From assembly GCF_947488025.1 (NCBI RefSeq), contig NZ_CANKYS010000001.1, forward strand, positions 372,001-436,000: a DNA stretch of 64,000 bases, given 5' to 3'. The notes under the pieces were generated by a model. The model made no database searches. It saw only the letters and a list, made by a program, of their open reading frames with translations, and had not been told where the DNA came from. Position 1 is the first letter of the stretch, and each line of letters starts with the position of its first letter. Both the position numbers and the translations under genes were made by a program. Shown piece after piece: positions 39,685 through 48,838 of the stretch. The stretch comes from an uncultured Nocardioides sp. (GTDB lineage: Bacteria > Actinomycetota > Actinomycetes > Propionibacteriales > Nocardioidaceae).

Positions 39685-40218
39685 ATGCCACCGCCGCCCA
39701 CCACCACCGACAAGACCCGCCCCACCTGGCTGCCCGCCGACTTCCGCCACCCGACACGGGTCGACGTCCCCTTCGGGCACCACCTGCGACCGATCCGCGC
39801 CGAGGACACCGACCTGGACATGGTCGCCGTGATGGGCTCGCGCGATCGGCTGTGGAGCATCTACGGCGAGGCGTGGGGATGGCCGCCCGCCGACATGACG
39901 CACGAGGCCGACCGCGCCGACCTCGCCCGCCACGCGGCGGAGATGGAGACCCACGAGTCCTTCAACTACGCGCTCCTCGACACCGACGAGACGGCGCTGC
40001 TGGGCTGCGTCTACATCGACCCGCCGGAGAAGCCGGGCGCCGACGCCGAGATCTCCTGGTGGGTCGTGGACGAGTGCGTGGGGACCGAGCTGGAGGCGGC
40101 CCTCGACGAGCTGGTCCCGCGCTGGATCGCCACGGAGTGGCCGCTGGAGCGGCCGCGCTACGTCGGGCGCGACCTCACCTGGGCGGAGTGGCTGGCGCTT
40201 CCCGACCTGCCCCGCTGA
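39685..40218 (+). CDS. GNAT-like acetyltransferase
   Basis: 177 residues with a GNAT-type strand order (LRPIRAEDTDLDMVAV, NYALLDTDETALLGCVYIDPPE, AEISWWVVDECVG). The acetyl-CoA P-loop is degenerate (VDECVGTELEAALDELV instead of R/Q-x-x-G-x-G/A), so catalytic activity is doubtful. The start ATG 39685 has a GAGAGGA site. It is 31 bp after the sigma gene and may be in the same operon. Confidence 0.7.
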   Translation: MPPPPTTTDKTRPTWLPADFRHPTRVDVPFGHHLRPIRAEDTDLDMVAVMGSRDRLWSIYGEAWGWPPADMTHEADRADLARHAAEMETHESFNYALLDTDETALLGCVYIDPPEKPGADAEISWWVVDECVGTELEAALDELVPRWIATEWPLERPRYVGRDLTWAEWLALPDLPR

Positions 40219-40305
40219 GGCCGCGCAGTGATCCGCGGCGAGGTCTCTGCACCTTCCCAGCCCGTTCTCAGGGCATCCACAGGGTCGCGGCGCATCGTCG
40301 AGGAC

Positions 40306-41604
40306 ATGAGCGACGGACAGACCCCCCAGCACCCCCAGCCGGCCGACGACAACCCCTACCAGCGCGCCTCGGCGGGGTGGACCGGCACCGAGTCGCACCA
40401 CACCCAGCCCCTGCCGCCGGCGTACGGCGCGCAGTCGGGGTTCCCCGTCCAGCAGCCCGCTCAGACGCCGCCGCGCGAGCGCGCGGGCCGGGGCCGCGCA
40501 GGTCTGGTCGCCGCGGTCGTCGCCACCTCCCTGCTGGTCGGCGGAGGGGCCGGCATCGGCGGTGCGGCCTGGTGGGACGCCACGCAGGACGGGTCGGGCG
40601 GCTCCTCGCAGACCAGCCCGGTCTCCACCTCTCCGGTCGCCTCGCAGTCGCAGACCCCGGCCGCCGACGGGTCGGTGGAGTCCGTGGCGCAGAAGGTGCT
40701 GCCCAGCGTCGTCAAGATCGACGTCACCACGGCCCAGGGCGGCGGGTCCGGCTCCGGGATCGTCCTCACGGCCGACGGCACGATCCTCACCAACAACCAC
40801 GTGGTGGAGGGCGCCGAGGCGGGCAGCCTCACCGTGTCCTTCGACGACGGCACCAGCGCGGAGGCCGAGGTCCTCGGCACCGACCCGCTCACCGACACCG
40901 CGGTCATCAAGGCTGCGGGGGTCTCCGACCTGACTCCGGCCACCATCGGCAAGTCCGCCAACCTCGGCGTCGGCGAGAGCGTCGTCGCGATCGGTTCGCC
41001 GTTCGGCCTCGACGCCACCGTCACCAGCGGCATCGTCAGCGCGCTCGACCGTCCCGTCAACGTCGGCTCCGACGACCAGGGCAACTCCACGACGTACCCC
41101 GCGATCCAGACCGACGCCGCGATCAACCCCGGCAACTCGGGCGGCCCGCTCGTGGACCTGACCGGTGCCGTGATCGGCATCAACTCCTCGATCCGCACGG
41201 CGGCGTCGCAGTCGCCCTACGGCGGCCAGTCCGAGGCGGGCTCGATCGGCCTCGGGTTCGCGATCCCCATCGACGAGGTGATGCCGATCGTCGACCAGAT
41301 GGCGGCAGGCGAGACCCCGACCCACGCGCGCCTCGGCGTGCAGGTCGGCGACCCGCAGACCGGTGAGGGCGCCGGCGCCGTCGTGAGCGAGGTGACGCCC
41401 GGCTCGACGGCGGACAAGGCCGGCCTGGACTCCGGCAGCGTGGTCACCAAGGTCGACGACCAGCGGATCACCGGCGCCGACTCTCTCGTCGCGACCATCC
41501 GCTCCTACCGCCCCGGCGACTCGGTGACCCTCACCTGGACCGACAGCGGCGGGGAGGAGCAGAGCGCCGAGCTCGTGCTCGACTCCGACGCCACACAGGG
41601 CTGA
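40306..41604 (+). CDS. HtrA/DegP-type membrane serine protease (S1C)
   Basis: 432 residues: a cytoplasmic Pro/Gln-rich N-terminus, one membrane segment at about 65-85 (GLVAAVVATSLLVGGGAG), then an extracytoplasmic trypsin-like protease domain with His165 (TNNHVVEG), Asp197 (LTDTAV) and Ser278 (GNSGGPL), then one PDZ domain at about 340-430. The layout is that of mycobacterial PepD/HtrA envelope-quality proteases. The start ATG 40306 has GAGG upstream; an in-frame GTG at 40228 is unlikely. It is followed by a large nested palindrome. Confidence 0.93.
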   Translation: MSDGQTPQHPQPADDNPYQRASAGWTGTESHHTQPLPPAYGAQSGFPVQQPAQTPPRERAGRGRAGLVAAVVATSLLVGGGAGIGGAAWWDATQDGSGGSSQTSPVSTSPVASQSQTPAADGSVESVAQKVLPSVVKIDVTTAQGGGSGSGIVLTADGTILTNNHVVEGAEAGSLTVSFDDGTSAEAEVLGTDPLTDTAVIKAAGVSDLTPATIGKSANLGVGESVVAIGSPFGLDATVTSGIVSALDRPVNVGSDDQGNSTTYPAIQTDAAINPGNSGGPLVDLTGAVIGINSSIRTAASQSPYGGQSEAGSIGLGFAIPIDEVMPIVDQMAAGETPTHARLGVQVGDPQTGEGAGAVVSEVTPGSTADKAGLDSGSVVTKVDDQRITGADSLVATIRSYRPGDSVTLTWTDSGGEEQSAELVLDSDATQG

Positions 41605-41606
41605 CC

Positions 41607-41682
41607 CCCGGTAACGGGTCCGACACCGCACTCCCGCCCCCATCAGTGGGGGCGGGAGTGCGTGCATGGACCCGTTACCGGG
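41607..41682. terminator. 76-bp nested perfect palindrome
   Basis: Outer arms of 15 bp (CCCGGTAACGGGTCC, 41607-41621, with its complement 41668-41682) and inner arms of 15 bp (GCACTCCCGCCCCCA, 41628-41642, with its complement 41647-41661). All 30 pairs are perfect. The arms are separated by symmetric 6-nt internal loops, with a 4-nt apex. It starts 2 bp after the protease stop and ends 42 bp before the first acyl-CoA dehydrogenase. It may be both a terminator and an operator. Confidence 0.85.
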
Positions 41683-41724
41683 TGACCGCCATGATGGGGC
41701 CACCCGTCCGACCCGAGGAGTCAC

Positions 41725-42876
41725 ATGCAGCTCGAGCTCAGCCCCGCCGACGCGGAGTTCCGGTCGCGGATGCGGGAGATCTTCACGACCAAGGTCCCGC
41801 AGGAGATCCGCGACACCGTGCTCGAGGGACGGCACCTCACCCGGGACCAGATCGTGGAGGCCCAGCGGACCCTCAACGCCGAGGGCCTCGCCGTGCCGCA
41901 CTGGCCGGTCGAGTGGGGCGGCCAGGACTGGACCGAGCTCCAGCGGCACCTGTGGCACGAGGAGATGCAGCGCGCGGGCGTGCCGATCCCGCTGGCGTTC
42001 AACGCGTCCATGATCGGGCCCGTGATCGCCCACTTCGGCACCCAGGAGCAGAAGGAGCGCTTCCTCCCCGCCACTGCCAACCTCGACATCTGGTGGTCGC
42101 AGGGCTTCTCCGAGCCCGACGCGGGATCCGACCTCGCCAGCCTGCGCACGAGCGCGGTGCGCGACGGCGACGACTGGGTCGTCAACGGTCAGAAGACGTG
42201 GACCACGCTGGGCCAGCACGGCGACTGGATCTTCACCCTCGTCCGCACCGACCCCGAGGTGAAGAAGCAGGCCGGCATCTCGATGCTCCTCATCGACATG
42301 ACCACGCCCGGCGTCGAGGTGCGCCCGATCGAGCTCATCGACGGCGGCCACGAGGTCAACGAGGTGTGGTTCTCCGACGTGCGGGTGCCCGGCGACCTGC
42401 TGGTCGGTGACCTCAACGGCGGCTGGACCATCGCCAAGTTCCTCCTCGGCAACGAGCGGGTCGGCGTCGCGCCGGTGGGTGCGACCAAGCGGGCGCTGTC
42501 GGCGCTCAAGTCCCACGCGGGCGCCCTGCTCGACGACCCGCTCGTGCGGGCCCGCATCGCCGAGCTGGAGAACGACCTGCTCGCCCTCGAGCTCACCGCG
42601 CTGCGCGTGGTCGCGCACTCCTCCGACGGTGCGCCGCACCCCGCCTCGTCGGTCCTCAAGCTCCGCGGCACCGAGCTCCAGCAGGCCGTCAGCGAGCTCG
42701 CCCTCGACCTGGCGGGTCCGGCCTCGCTGGCCGCCCGTGCGGACGACGACTCGCCCCAGGAGGGCTGGGCGCGCCGTGCGGCGCCGACCTACCTCAACCT
42801 CCGCAAGGCCTCCATCTACGGCGGGTCCAACGAGATCCAGCGCCAGATCATCAGCCGCACGATCCTGGGACTCTGA
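41725..42876 (+). CDS. Acyl-CoA dehydrogenase, probable alpha subunit
   Basis: 383 residues with GFSEPDAGSDLASLRT, GQKTWTTLGQHGDWIFTLVRT and the end KASIYGGSNEIQRQIISRTILGL. In place of the catalytic Glu of YEGT it has YGG, as in the FadE subunits that form alpha2-beta2 enzymes on sterol or branched substrates. The start ATG 41725 has GAGGAG upstream. It is followed 10 bp later by a diverged partner. Likely a heterotetramer with that partner. Confidence 0.9.
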   Translation: MQLELSPADAEFRSRMREIFTTKVPQEIRDTVLEGRHLTRDQIVEAQRTLNAEGLAVPHWPVEWGGQDWTELQRHLWHEEMQRAGVPIPLAFNASMIGPVIAHFGTQEQKERFLPATANLDIWWSQGFSEPDAGSDLASLRTSAVRDGDDWVVNGQKTWTTLGQHGDWIFTLVRTDPEVKKQAGISMLLIDMTTPGVEVRPIELIDGGHEVNEVWFSDVRVPGDLLVGDLNGGWTIAKFLLGNERVGVAPVGATKRALSALKSHAGALLDDPLVRARIAELENDLLALELTALRVVAHSSDGAPHPASSVLKLRGTELQQAVSELALDLAGPASLAARADDDSPQEGWARRAAPTYLNLRKASIYGGSNEIQRQIISRTILGL

Positions 42877-42886
42877 GGGGGACGAC

Positions 42887-44023
42887 GTGGACTTCACCTA
42901 CGACGACGAGCAGCAGGCGCTGCGCGAGGCCGTCCGCGGCCTGCTCGCGACGGCGTACGCCGACCACGAGGCGCGGCGCCGCACGGTGGCCGACGACCCG
43001 GGCTTCGACCGCGCCCTGTGGGGGCGCCTGGCCGAGATGGGCGTCCTCGGGCTGCCCTTCAGCGAGGCCGACGGGGGCGTCGGCGCCGGTCCGGTCGAGA
43101 TCGGGATCGTGTGCCAGGAGCTGGGCCGCGTGCTCGCGCCCGAGCCCTACCTGTCCGGGGTCGTCCACGCCGGAGGCCTGGTGGCCGCGGTCGGGACGGC
43201 GGAGCAGAAGGCCGAGCTGCTGGGGCGCCTCAGCGCCGGCGAGGTCCTGCTCGCTGCGGCCGACACCTCCCCCGGCGACCGCTGGACCTCGGACGCCGAC
43301 GGCGTACGTGCCTCGGTGGCCGACGGTACCTGGACCCTCGACGGCGTCGCCGACCCGGTCATGGGCGGCGCGTCCGCCGACCACCTCGTCGTCACGGCAG
43401 CGCTGCCCGACGGCGGCACGGGCGTCTTCGTCGTGGACGCGGCCGCGGCGTCGGTGACCGGCTACGCAGCCGCCGACCTGACCCGGGCGGCCACGGTCCG
43501 CTTCGAGGGCAGTGAGGCCACTCCGCTGGGCGAGCCCGGCCGCGACCTGTCGGCCAGCATCGCCACGATCAGCGACCTGACCCGCATCATGGGCGCCAAC
43601 CAGGCGCTCGGCGTGATGCAGAGCCAGGTCCGCGCGACGACCGACTACCTCAAGAGCCGCAAGCAGTTCGGGGTCACCCTCAACACCTTCCAGGCGCTCA
43701 CGTTCCGCGCCGCCGACATGTACGTCTCGCTCGAGCTCGCCCACAGCACCGTCGACTGGGCGACCATGACCATCGCGGGCGGCGACCGCGAGGTCGTGGC
43801 CGACGCCGCCGACCGCGTCGGGCTCCAGGTCGGCCGGGCGGCGCGCCACATCGGGCAGGAGGCGATCCAGCTGCACGGCGGCATCGGCATGACCGCGGAG
43901 TACGCCGTCGGCGTGGGGACCGCGCACCTCACGGTGCTCGAGCAGTGGCTCGGCAACGCCGGGCACCACCTCGGCCGGCTGTCCGCGCGCGTCACCGACC
44001 ACGAGCTGGTGGACGCGGTCTGA
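42887..44023 (+). CDS. Acyl-CoA dehydrogenase, probable beta subunit
   Basis: 378 residues. The N-terminal helical domain is conserved (DDEQQALREAVRGLLA), but the middle FAD-contact motif is weak (AAADTSPGDRWT). The end GGIGMTAEYAVGVGTAHLTVLEQWLG lacks YEGT/YGGSNEIQ. This matches the non-catalytic partner of actinobacterial heteromeric FadE enzymes. The start GTG 42887 is preceded by GAGGGGGA; its stop overlaps the third dehydrogenase start (TGATG). Confidence 0.88.
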   Translation: MDFTYDDEQQALREAVRGLLATAYADHEARRRTVADDPGFDRALWGRLAEMGVLGLPFSEADGGVGAGPVEIGIVCQELGRVLAPEPYLSGVVHAGGLVAAVGTAEQKAELLGRLSAGEVLLAAADTSPGDRWTSDADGVRASVADGTWTLDGVADPVMGGASADHLVVTAALPDGGTGVFVVDAAAASVTGYAAADLTRAATVRFEGSEATPLGEPGRDLSASIATISDLTRIMGANQALGVMQSQVRATTDYLKSRKQFGVTLNTFQALTFRAADMYVSLELAHSTVDWATMTIAGGDREVVADAADRVGLQVGRAARHIGQEAIQLHGGIGMTAEYAVGVGTAHLTVLEQWLGNAGHHLGRLSARVTDHELVDAV

Positions 44024-45183
44024 TGGACCTCTCGCTCACCGACGAGCAGCAGGCCTTCCGCGACCTCGCCCGCGACTTCCTCGAGCGGGAGGCCGTCCCG
44101 CACCGGATGCGGTGGGACCACGACGAGTCCGTCGACCTGGCGATCGTGCCGAAGATGGCCGAGCTGGGGTTCTTCGGACTCACCATCCCCGAGGAGTACG
44201 GCGGCGTGGGTGGCGACTACGTCACCTACTCCCTCGCGATGGAGGAGCTCGGCCGGGCCGACTCCGCGCTGCGCGGCATCGTGTCGGTGAGCAGCGGCCT
44301 GGTCGGCAAGTCGATCCTGGACCATGGCTCCGAGGAGCAGAAGCAGGAGTGGCTGCCCCGGCTCGCCTCCGCGACGGCACTCGGGTGCTTCGGGCTCACC
44401 GAGCCGGGCACCGGGTCCGACGCGGGCAACCTCACCTCCCGGGCGGTCCGCGACCCTTCGACAGGCTCGGACTGGGTGATCGACGGCCAGAAGCTCTTCA
44501 TCACCAACGGGACGTGGGCCGACGTGGCCCTCGTCTTCGCGCGCACGAGCGACGACGGCCCGCGGGGCGTGACCGCGTTCCTCGTCCCGACCGACTCCCC
44601 CGGCTTCGAGGCCCGCGAGGTGCGCAACAAGCTCGGTCTGCGCGGCCAGGCCACCGCCGAGCTGTTCCTGTCCGGCGTACGCGTCCCGGACTCGGCCCGG
44701 CTCGGCGAGGTCGGCCAGGGCTTCAGGATCGCGATGGGCACCCTCGACAAGGGCCGTCTCGCCGTCGCCTCGGGCTGCGTCGGGATCGTGCAGGGCTGCC
44801 TCGAGACGTCGGTGGCGTACGCCACGGAGCGCACGCAGTTCGGCAAGCCCATCGCGTCCTTCCAGCTCGTGCAGGACCTCATCGCCGGCATCTCGCTCGA
44901 CGCCGACGCTGCGCGGCTGCTGGCCTGGCGGTGCGCCGACCTCATCGACCGGGGCCAGCCCTTCGGGGTCGCTGCCTCCAAGGCCAAGCTCTTCGCCTCG
45001 GAGGCCGCCGTGCGCGCCGCGAACAACGCGATCCAGGTGCACGGCGGGGCGGGCTACGTCGACGACTTCCCGGTCGCGAAGTACCTGCGGGACGCGCGGG
45101 TGATGACGCTCTACGAGGGCACGTCGCAGATCCAGAAGCTCATCATCGGCCGCGCCGAGACGGGCATCAGCGCCTTCGGCTGA
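44023..45183 (+). CDS. Acyl-CoA dehydrogenase
   Basis: 386 residues of the canonical type: GCFGLTEPGTGSDAGNL, DGQKLFITNGTWADV and the catalytic Glu in VMTLYEGTSQIQKLIIGRA. It introduces the alpha,beta double bond in an acyl-CoA; the ETF acceptor is expected. Chain specificity is not readable. A stretch coding RDPSTGSDW (about residues 144-152) contains a REP-like sequence and is longer than in its neighbours. Coupled by TGATG to the beta subunit gene. Confidence 0.93.
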   Translation: MDLSLTDEQQAFRDLARDFLEREAVPHRMRWDHDESVDLAIVPKMAELGFFGLTIPEEYGGVGGDYVTYSLAMEELGRADSALRGIVSVSSGLVGKSILDHGSEEQKQEWLPRLASATALGCFGLTEPGTGSDAGNLTSRAVRDPSTGSDWVIDGQKLFITNGTWADVALVFARTSDDGPRGVTAFLVPTDSPGFEAREVRNKLGLRGQATAELFLSGVRVPDSARLGEVGQGFRIAMGTLDKGRLAVASGCVGIVQGCLETSVAYATERTQFGKPIASFQLVQDLIAGISLDADAARLLAWRCADLIDRGQPFGVAASKAKLFASEAAVRAANNAIQVHGGAGYVDDFPVAKYLRDARVMTLYEGTSQIQKLIIGRAETGISAFG

Positions 45184-45196
45184 CGCCGTACGCCCC

Positions 45197-45202
45197 TAGA
45201 CT
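45197..45202 (+). promoter_or_regulatory. Predicted -10 box, leaderless type
   Basis: TAGACT, 6 nt, GTG of the propeller protein gene. Confidence 0.5.
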
Positions 45203-45208
45203 CCGGGC

Positions 45209-46447
45209 GTGCGCCAGGCAGCCGTAGTGCCTCCCGTCGTCGGCCTGGCCGTCGCTGCGCTCGTCGTCGTCCTCACCGGCCAGGGCGGCAGCCCGACGAC
45301 CGTCACCGCACCCGCGGTGCCGGCGGAGATGGCGGGCTACTCGCACCTGACCGGCTCGGTCTCGTCGTCGCCACCTGGATCCGTCGTCGCGCTGTGGCAG
45401 CACGGCTACGGCGTCGAGTTCCTCGACTTCCCCCAGGCGGTCGTGCTGGGCGCGGGAGGCGACACCTACCGCCGCGTCGACGTCGCCGAGGGGCGCGCCG
45501 GCGGGGAGACCCAGGGCGACCCGGCGCCGATGCTGCTCTCGCCGGACGGCAGCCGGGTGGCGGTCGGCGACCACGACATGGACCGCTCCGACGTGGTCGT
45601 CGTCGACCTGAGCACCGGCGACACCACCCGCCACCCGCTCCCCACCGGGCGCAGCGTCGTCCCGGTGGCCTGGTCCGCGGACGGTCGGACGCTCGCGAGC
45701 CTGGTCTCCGACGAGGCCACCAACCCCTACTCCGGCGGTCGCATCACCGGCGACATCGCGGTGCTGGACCCCACCGACGGCGCCACCGACGTGCTGGACC
45801 TCGACAGGTCGTCCACCGGGGCCGCGTTCTCGCCCGACGGATCGGAGGTGGCGGTCGACCAGTCCGGGGTGGTCACCGTCGTTGACCTGCAGGACGGTGC
45901 CGAGCGGAGCCTCGAGGTCGACGGGGTGCTGGCGGGTCCCGCCGCCTGGTCACCCGACGGCCGGCTGCTCGCCGTCACGACGACGAAGCCGGTACAGGCG
46001 CCGCCGGGTGTGGAGGCTCCCGGCATCCCGACCGGGCTGGCCTTCGTCGACGCGACCGGGGGCGCCGGCGACGTGCCCGACCCCCTTCCGCTCGACCTCA
46101 CCGGTCCGGGGCGCGTCCTGGGCTGGTCCGGCCAGGACGAGGTGCTCACCGTGCTCGCCGTCGAGGGCACCGACACGTGCTGCGGGTACGACCAGCAGAC
46201 CCTCTCCGTGGTCCCGCTCGACGGCACCGAGCCGCGCACCCTGATGCGGATGTCGGACCTGACGTCCTTCGGCGTCGGTCGCTTCCAGCTGGCCGCGTCC
46301 GTCGCCGCCTCGCTCGAGGTCGTCACCCCCGACGACGTCGACCGAGGCCCGTGGCCGTGGCCACTGCGTGGCGTCCTCGCCGTCGCGGCCGGCCTGCTGG
46401 CGTGGGTGCTCGCGCGCGCCGTGCTGCGCCGCACGCGTCGTTCGTAG
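45209..46447 (+). CDS. Membrane-anchored WD40-like propeller protein
   Basis: 412 residues. The N-terminal membrane segment (VVPPVVGLAVAALVVVLTG) is followed by an extracytoplasmic TolB/WD40-like propeller with blades marked LLSPDGSRVAVGD, VAWSADGRTLASL, AFSPDGSEVAV and AWSPDGRLLAV. There is then a C-terminal membrane segment (GVLAVAAGLLAWVLARAVL) and a short basic tail. The start is GTG 45209. No partner is clear. It resembles the sigma-linked protein at 13083 in architecture but has two membrane anchors. Confidence 0.8.
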   Translation: MRQAAVVPPVVGLAVAALVVVLTGQGGSPTTVTAPAVPAEMAGYSHLTGSVSSSPPGSVVALWQHGYGVEFLDFPQAVVLGAGGDTYRRVDVAEGRAGGETQGDPAPMLLSPDGSRVAVGDHDMDRSDVVVVDLSTGDTTRHPLPTGRSVVPVAWSADGRTLASLVSDEATNPYSGGRITGDIAVLDPTDGATDVLDLDRSSTGAAFSPDGSEVAVDQSGVVTVVDLQDGAERSLEVDGVLAGPAAWSPDGRLLAVTTTKPVQAPPGVEAPGIPTGLAFVDATGGAGDVPDPLPLDLTGPGRVLGWSGQDEVLTVLAVEGTDTCCGYDQQTLSVVPLDGTEPRTLMRMSDLTSFGVGRFQLAASVAASLEVVTPDDVDRGPWPWPLRGVLAVAAGLLAWVLARAVLRRTRRS

Positions 46448-46450
46448 CCG

Positions 46451-47719
46451 TCAGGCCCAGCCCCCGAGCCACGCCGCCAGCGTGACGTCCTCGGTCCACG
46501 GCCGCAGCGTCGCGTCGAGCGGCGGGCCTGCGGTCGCGAGGTCGGGGCGCCCCCACCGCTCGGCCCGACGGCGCAGGCGCAGGTCCTGCAGCTCGGCGCG
46601 ACCGGCCGCGACCTCGCGGGAGCCCATGCCCCCGTCGAGGCCGTCGAGGAGCGACGTCCACGCAGCGACGTCGCCGAACAGGCACTGGCGCACCTCGAGG
46701 TGGAGCCGTGCCGACGCCGGCACGTCCTCCTCGGCCGGCACCGCCCGGGGGTCGTCGCCCACCAGGTCGCGCTGCCGCTCCGTGAGTCGTACGACGGTGC
46801 GCGGCAGCGCGGCCAGCAGCGAGTCGACGCTCACCAGCAGCTCCGCGTCGCCCAGGGTCGGGGCGAGGGTGACGACCAGGTCGGCCGGACCGCGCGTCAG
46901 TCCGCGCCAGGTGGTGCCGGGCGCGGACGTGCGATCGGCGACGGCCACAGTCTCGGCGAGGAGTGCGCCCGGGTCCGCCTCACGGGCTCCCGCGTCCGGT
47001 CCGTCGTGCCAGGCGACGGCGTCGCGGCGGTGCGCCACCAGGCCGCCGGCGGTCCAGGAGCGGTGGGCGAAGTCCCAGTCCTCGCCGCCGTAGGCGGAGA
47101 AGGTCTCGTCGAAGCCACCGACCTCGTCGTACCACCAGCGGCTGCACGCGAGGACGGCGCTGATGACGAAGCGGTGGCTGGTGTGGTCGGCGTCCAGCAG
47201 GTCGCGGCTGTCGGCGTACGCGTCGCGGAGCCAGGCCGGCTCGGGCAGCTCCAGCGGTGGCGCGACCTCCTCGATCGCACCGTCCGGCGCGGTGCCGGCG
47301 AGGTCGGCGTGCCGGCGGCGTCCCACGACCAGCGCCTCGGGCAGGGCCTCGGGCAGGGCGACCATGCGCTCGACGAAGTGCGGCTCGGGGACGGTGTCGG
47401 CGTCGAGCAGCACCAGCAGCTCACCCGTGCTCGCCGCGACGCCGAGGTTGCGCGCGGCTGCCGCCCGGAAGCCGTCGTCGTGCTGCCGGACCACGCGCAC
47501 CCCGGGCGGGACCTCGGGCGCCCGGTGCGACCCGTCGTCGGTGACGATCACCTCGTCCGGCAGCCGGGTCTGGCGGCGCAGTGCCGCGAGCGTGCGGTCG
47601 AGCTCGTCCTGCTGCTCGAAGTGGGTGACCACGACCGACACCCGCCGCCGGGGCGCACCGTCGGGCGCGAGGTCCCAGCGGTTGCCCGGCACCGAGGTGC
47701 CCCAGGGCGGCGCGGTCAT
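46451..47719 (-). CDS. Family 2 glycosyltransferase
   Basis: 422 residues. The GT-A domain at about 25-250 has VSVVVTHFEQQDELDRTLAAL, VIVTDDGS, the DxD motif LLDADTVPEPHF and the acceptor region GGEDWDFAHRSW. A C-terminal extension of about 170 residues is unassigned. The start ATG 47719 overlaps the upstream glycosyltransferase stop (ATGA), so the two are co-translated. Likely surface glycan assembly; sugar unknown. Confidence 0.88.
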   Translation of the reverse strand: MTAPPWGTSVPGNRWDLAPDGAPRRRVSVVVTHFEQQDELDRTLAALRRQTRLPDEVIVTDDGSHRAPEVPPGVRVVRQHDDGFRAAAARNLGVAASTGELLVLLDADTVPEPHFVERMVALPEALPEALVVGRRRHADLAGTAPDGAIEEVAPPLELPEPAWLRDAYADSRDLLDADHTSHRFVISAVLACSRWWYDEVGGFDETFSAYGGEDWDFAHRSWTAGGLVAHRRDAVAWHDGPDAGAREADPGALLAETVAVADRTSAPGTTWRGLTRGPADLVVTLAPTLGDAELLVSVDSLLAALPRTVVRLTERQRDLVGDDPRAVPAEEDVPASARLHLEVRQCLFGDVAAWTSLLDGLDGGMGSREVAAGRAELQDLRLRRRAERWGRPDLATAGPPLDATLRPWTEDVTLAAWLGGWA

Positions 47720-48747
47720 CCGACCGACGCCCACCACGCGCGGTAGGCCGCGGCCGTCTCCTCGATCCGCGGACCGAGGTCGGCGTCGGGAGCGGTCCAC
47801 GTCGACGTCGGCCGGCGCAGCACGGCGTCGAGGCGCGGGACGAGGGTGGAGTCGTCGAAGAGGCTGAGGGTGCCGGGACGGAGCGCGGCCATCTCGCGGG
47901 CGTAGGAGCCGTCGCGCACGAGGGGGCGCCGGCCGGCGGCGATCCAGGAGTTGAGGCTGCCCGACGCGGAGACGTTGCGGTGTGCCGTCACCCCGACCGC
48001 CACGCCGCGGAGCGCGTGGACCAGGTCGTCCTCGGGCACGCGGCCGGTGACCTCCACCGGCACTCCCCTGTCCCGGGCCGTGCGGACCAGCCCGTCGACC
48101 TCGTCGGCGTGGCCCGGCGCAGCGTCGCCGAGGATCCGCACCGAGGCCATCGTTCCGGCCCGTCGCAGCGCGGCGACCGCGCGGACGACCTGGCGGTGGC
48201 CCTTGCCGGGGTAGACGAAGCCGAAGACGCCGACCACCGGCTCCGGGTCGACGGCTCCGCCTGCCGCAGCGGACGGAGCGGGTCGACCGGGCCGACCGGG
48301 CGCGACGGGCACCGGCAGCGGGATGACGGTCCCGCGGGCCCCGGTGGCGCTCCAGCGGTCGACGAGGGCGTGCTCGTGCCACGAGTTGGTGGCCCATGCG
48401 TGGCTCGCGCGCACGATGCGTCCGTACGCCTCGGCACGCGCGGCGAACACGGGGCCGTCGGTGGGCTGCGGGACGTCGTGCAGGGTCACCGTCAGGCGCA
48501 CCCGGCGGGCGAGCCGCTCCACCGCGGCCGCCGCCTCTCCCGGCTCGCGGCCCAGCAGCCGGTCGGTCAGGTGCAGGTGCACCGCCGCCCCGGGGACGAG
48601 CTGGGCGACGTCGCGGACCACGGGCGCGCGGGCAGCGCCGGCCACCTCGCCGGCGTATCGGGTGACCCCGTGCGTGTCGGGGCCGAGGAGCAGGTGGTGC
48701 GGCGCGGCGAGGTCCGTGTCGTGGAGGTGGGAGGCGGGCCTGAGCAC
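47716..48747 (-). CDS. Glycosyltransferase, GT-B fold (family 4-like)
   Basis: 343 residues. The C-terminal donor domain shows VVGVFGFVYPGKGHRQVVRAV, VRILGDAAPGH and a VSASGSLNSWIAAGRRPLV nucleotide-sugar loop. The N-terminal domain has GVTRYAGEVA and LTVTLHDVPQPTDGP. The start GTG 48747 follows a GAGGAT box by 6 nt. It forms a two-gene operon with the family 2 transferase. Confidence 0.83.
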   Translation of the reverse strand: MLRPASHLHDTDLAAPHHLLLGPDTHGVTRYAGEVAGAARAPVVRDVAQLVPGAAVHLHLTDRLLGREPGEAAAAVERLARRVRLTVTLHDVPQPTDGPVFAARAEAYGRIVRASHAWATNSWHEHALVDRWSATGARGTVIPLPVPVAPGRPGRPAPSAAAGGAVDPEPVVGVFGFVYPGKGHRQVVRAVAALRRAGTMASVRILGDAAPGHADEVDGLVRTARDRGVPVEVTGRVPEDDLVHALRGVAVGVTAHRNVSASGSLNSWIAAGRRPLVRDGSYAREMAALRPGTLSLFDDSTLVPRLDAVLRRPTSTWTAPDADLGPRIEETAAAYRAWWASVG

Positions 48748-48753
48748 CCGATC

Positions 48754-48759
48754 ATCCTC
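48754..48759 (-). promoter_or_regulatory. Predicted -10 box, leaderless type (GT-B gene)
   Basis: GAGGAT, 6 nt, GTG at 48747. Confidence 0.4.
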
Positions 48760-48838
48760 ATCGACGTTGGACAGACCCGTGCTCCCCCCAAGGCATGGGG
48801 CGCGGCCACACCGGCGTGAGCGTGCGCACGCTGCGGGG

